Of a stretch of DNA of 64,000 bases, positions 63,526 through 64,000 are shown one piece after another. Position 1 is the stretch's first letter. Each line of letters opens with the position of its first letter. The DNA comes from Corynebacterium haematomassiliense (GTDB taxonomy: Bacteria; Actinomycetota; Actinomycetes; Mycobacteriales; Mycobacteriaceae), in the NCBI RefSeq assembly GCF_013978595.1, contig NZ_JACDTZ010000001.1:1364001-1428000 (forward strand), in the 5' to 3' direction. The position numbers and the translations under genes are program-made. The notes beneath the pieces were generated by a model. It did no database searches. It saw only the letters and a list, made by a program, of their open reading frames with translations, and had not been told where the DNA came from.

Positions 63526-64000
63526 TTAGATGAAGCCGCCCATCGCGGCTGCGGCGCCGCCGAGGCCGACGACCGCCAGGATCGCGATGATGATGCCCAC
63601 GATCGCGCCGGTGCTGCCGCCGGATGCCTTGCCGCCCTTACCGGTCTCTCCGGTCTGGTTGTTCGGGGCCGGCTCGTTCCGGCTCGGGTTCTGCGTCGGG
63701 TTCGTGCCCGGCTTCGGCTTCGGCGCAGGCTGGGTTGCGCCGTTGAGCTCGGTCACGGCCGGGCGTCGATTGCCAGTCCGCACAGGCTGGTTGTTCTTGG
63801 TGGGCACCGGTGCCGGTTTGGCCAGGGTCGGCTTCGCCGGGTCCTTTTTGCCCACGGTGTCGCGCGCGGCCTGGAGGTGCTTGGAGTTCTTCTTCTCCAG
63901 GTCCTTGACCAGCTGGTCCATCTGCTCGGTGGTGTAGTTGAGCACGGAGAACTCGTTGGTCTCCTCGGCTACCAGGCGGCCGTCGGCGTTGAAGACGCGG
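63526..64000 (-). CDS. Secreted surface protein of the NxDG family (paralog 4), 5' end outside window
   Basis: Partial: at least 158 residues, open to the window edge. The visible part starts RVFNADGRLVAEETNEFSV and LNYTTEQMDQLVKDLEKKN, aligning with the NxDG-plus-helical segment of 101-928, 1175-2047 and 8351-9220. A Pro/Asn/Thr-rich linker follows. The C-terminus is SGGSTGAIVG with a hydrophobic helix and AAAAMGGFI, without the Arg tail of the others, so anchoring by sortase is doubtful. An internal GTG (MLNYTT...) is not the real start. It is convergent with pknG. Confidence 0.7.
   Translation of the reverse strand, partial: RVFNADGRLVAEETNEFSVLNYTTEQMDQLVKDLEKKNSKHLQAARDTVGKKDPAKPTLAKPAPVPTKNNQPVRTGNRRPAVTELNGATQPAPKPKPGTNPTQNPSRNEPAPNNQTGETGKGGKASGGSTGAIVGIIIAILAVVGLGGAAAAMGGFI

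Noticed and set aside
63526..63945. Stand-alone 139-aa gene starting at 63945
   Set aside because: The frame stays open to the window end and the upstream residues (RVFNADGRLV) match the NxDG motif of the paralogs, so the gene is only partly inside the window.

Overview
The window is high-GC chromosomal DNA from a mycolic-acid-containing Corynebacterium. The main evidence is the block ppk2 - porA - porH - groEL2, then an mrpACDEFG antiporter operon, def, xthA, cls and a glnX-glnH-pknG operon. This matches, from memory, the neighbourhood around porA/porH and pknG in C. glutamicum. Many genes appear to start without a leader: a -10-like hexamer sits 6-7 nt before the start codon. No rRNA, tRNA or CRISPR array was recognised.

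Region by region. 0.1-3.1 kb and 8.3-10.1 kb: two modules, each with a single-pass sortase gene followed by one or two genes for secreted proteins ending in a non-canonical sorting signal (xAxTG, hydrophobic segment, Arg tail). 2.9-7.6 kb: a rhodanese, a MarR regulator with a palindromic operator, and a 1264-aa Pls/PosA-type membrane NRPS. 7.6-12.5 kb: small toxin-antitoxin-like genes, some decayed. 12.6-33.0 kb: two tandem sortase-assembled pilus loci on the minus strand, each ending in a metallophosphatase gene. The two phosphatase genes are near-identical direct repeats bracketing one pilus operon. Tip and shaft genes are mosaics of GC-rich ends and AT-richer cores. 33.4-37.0 kb: ppk2, the PorA/PorH porin pair and groEL2 with two CIRCE operators. 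37.2-46.3 kb: an M20 dipeptidase, the Mrp operon and a carboxylate-amine ligase. 46.4-56.3 kb: two 1850-bp IS3-type copies in opposite orientation, each sitting in the loop of a palindromic element, flanking cls, xthA, def and envelope genes. 56.4-64 kb: an ABC transporter, a NUDIX hydrolase, the glnX-glnH-pknG signalling operon, and another surface-protein gene running off the end.

How the genes work together: much of the window concerns the envelope (pili, sortases and substrates, porins, cardiolipin synthase, LytR_C protein). The rest covers ion homeostasis (Mrp), protein folding (GroEL2) and nitrogen/2-oxoglutarate signalling (PknG).

Most interesting signals: (1) sortase-substrate modules with an xAxTG signal; (2) an 11-mer, GCYTATCGACG, found 17 times in both orientations; (3) intergenic elements in which a private 9-12-nt word is repeated in direct and inverted orientation; (4) IS insertion into the loops of such elements, with arm sequences suggesting inversion between the IS copies; (5) a metallophosphatase in each pilus locus.
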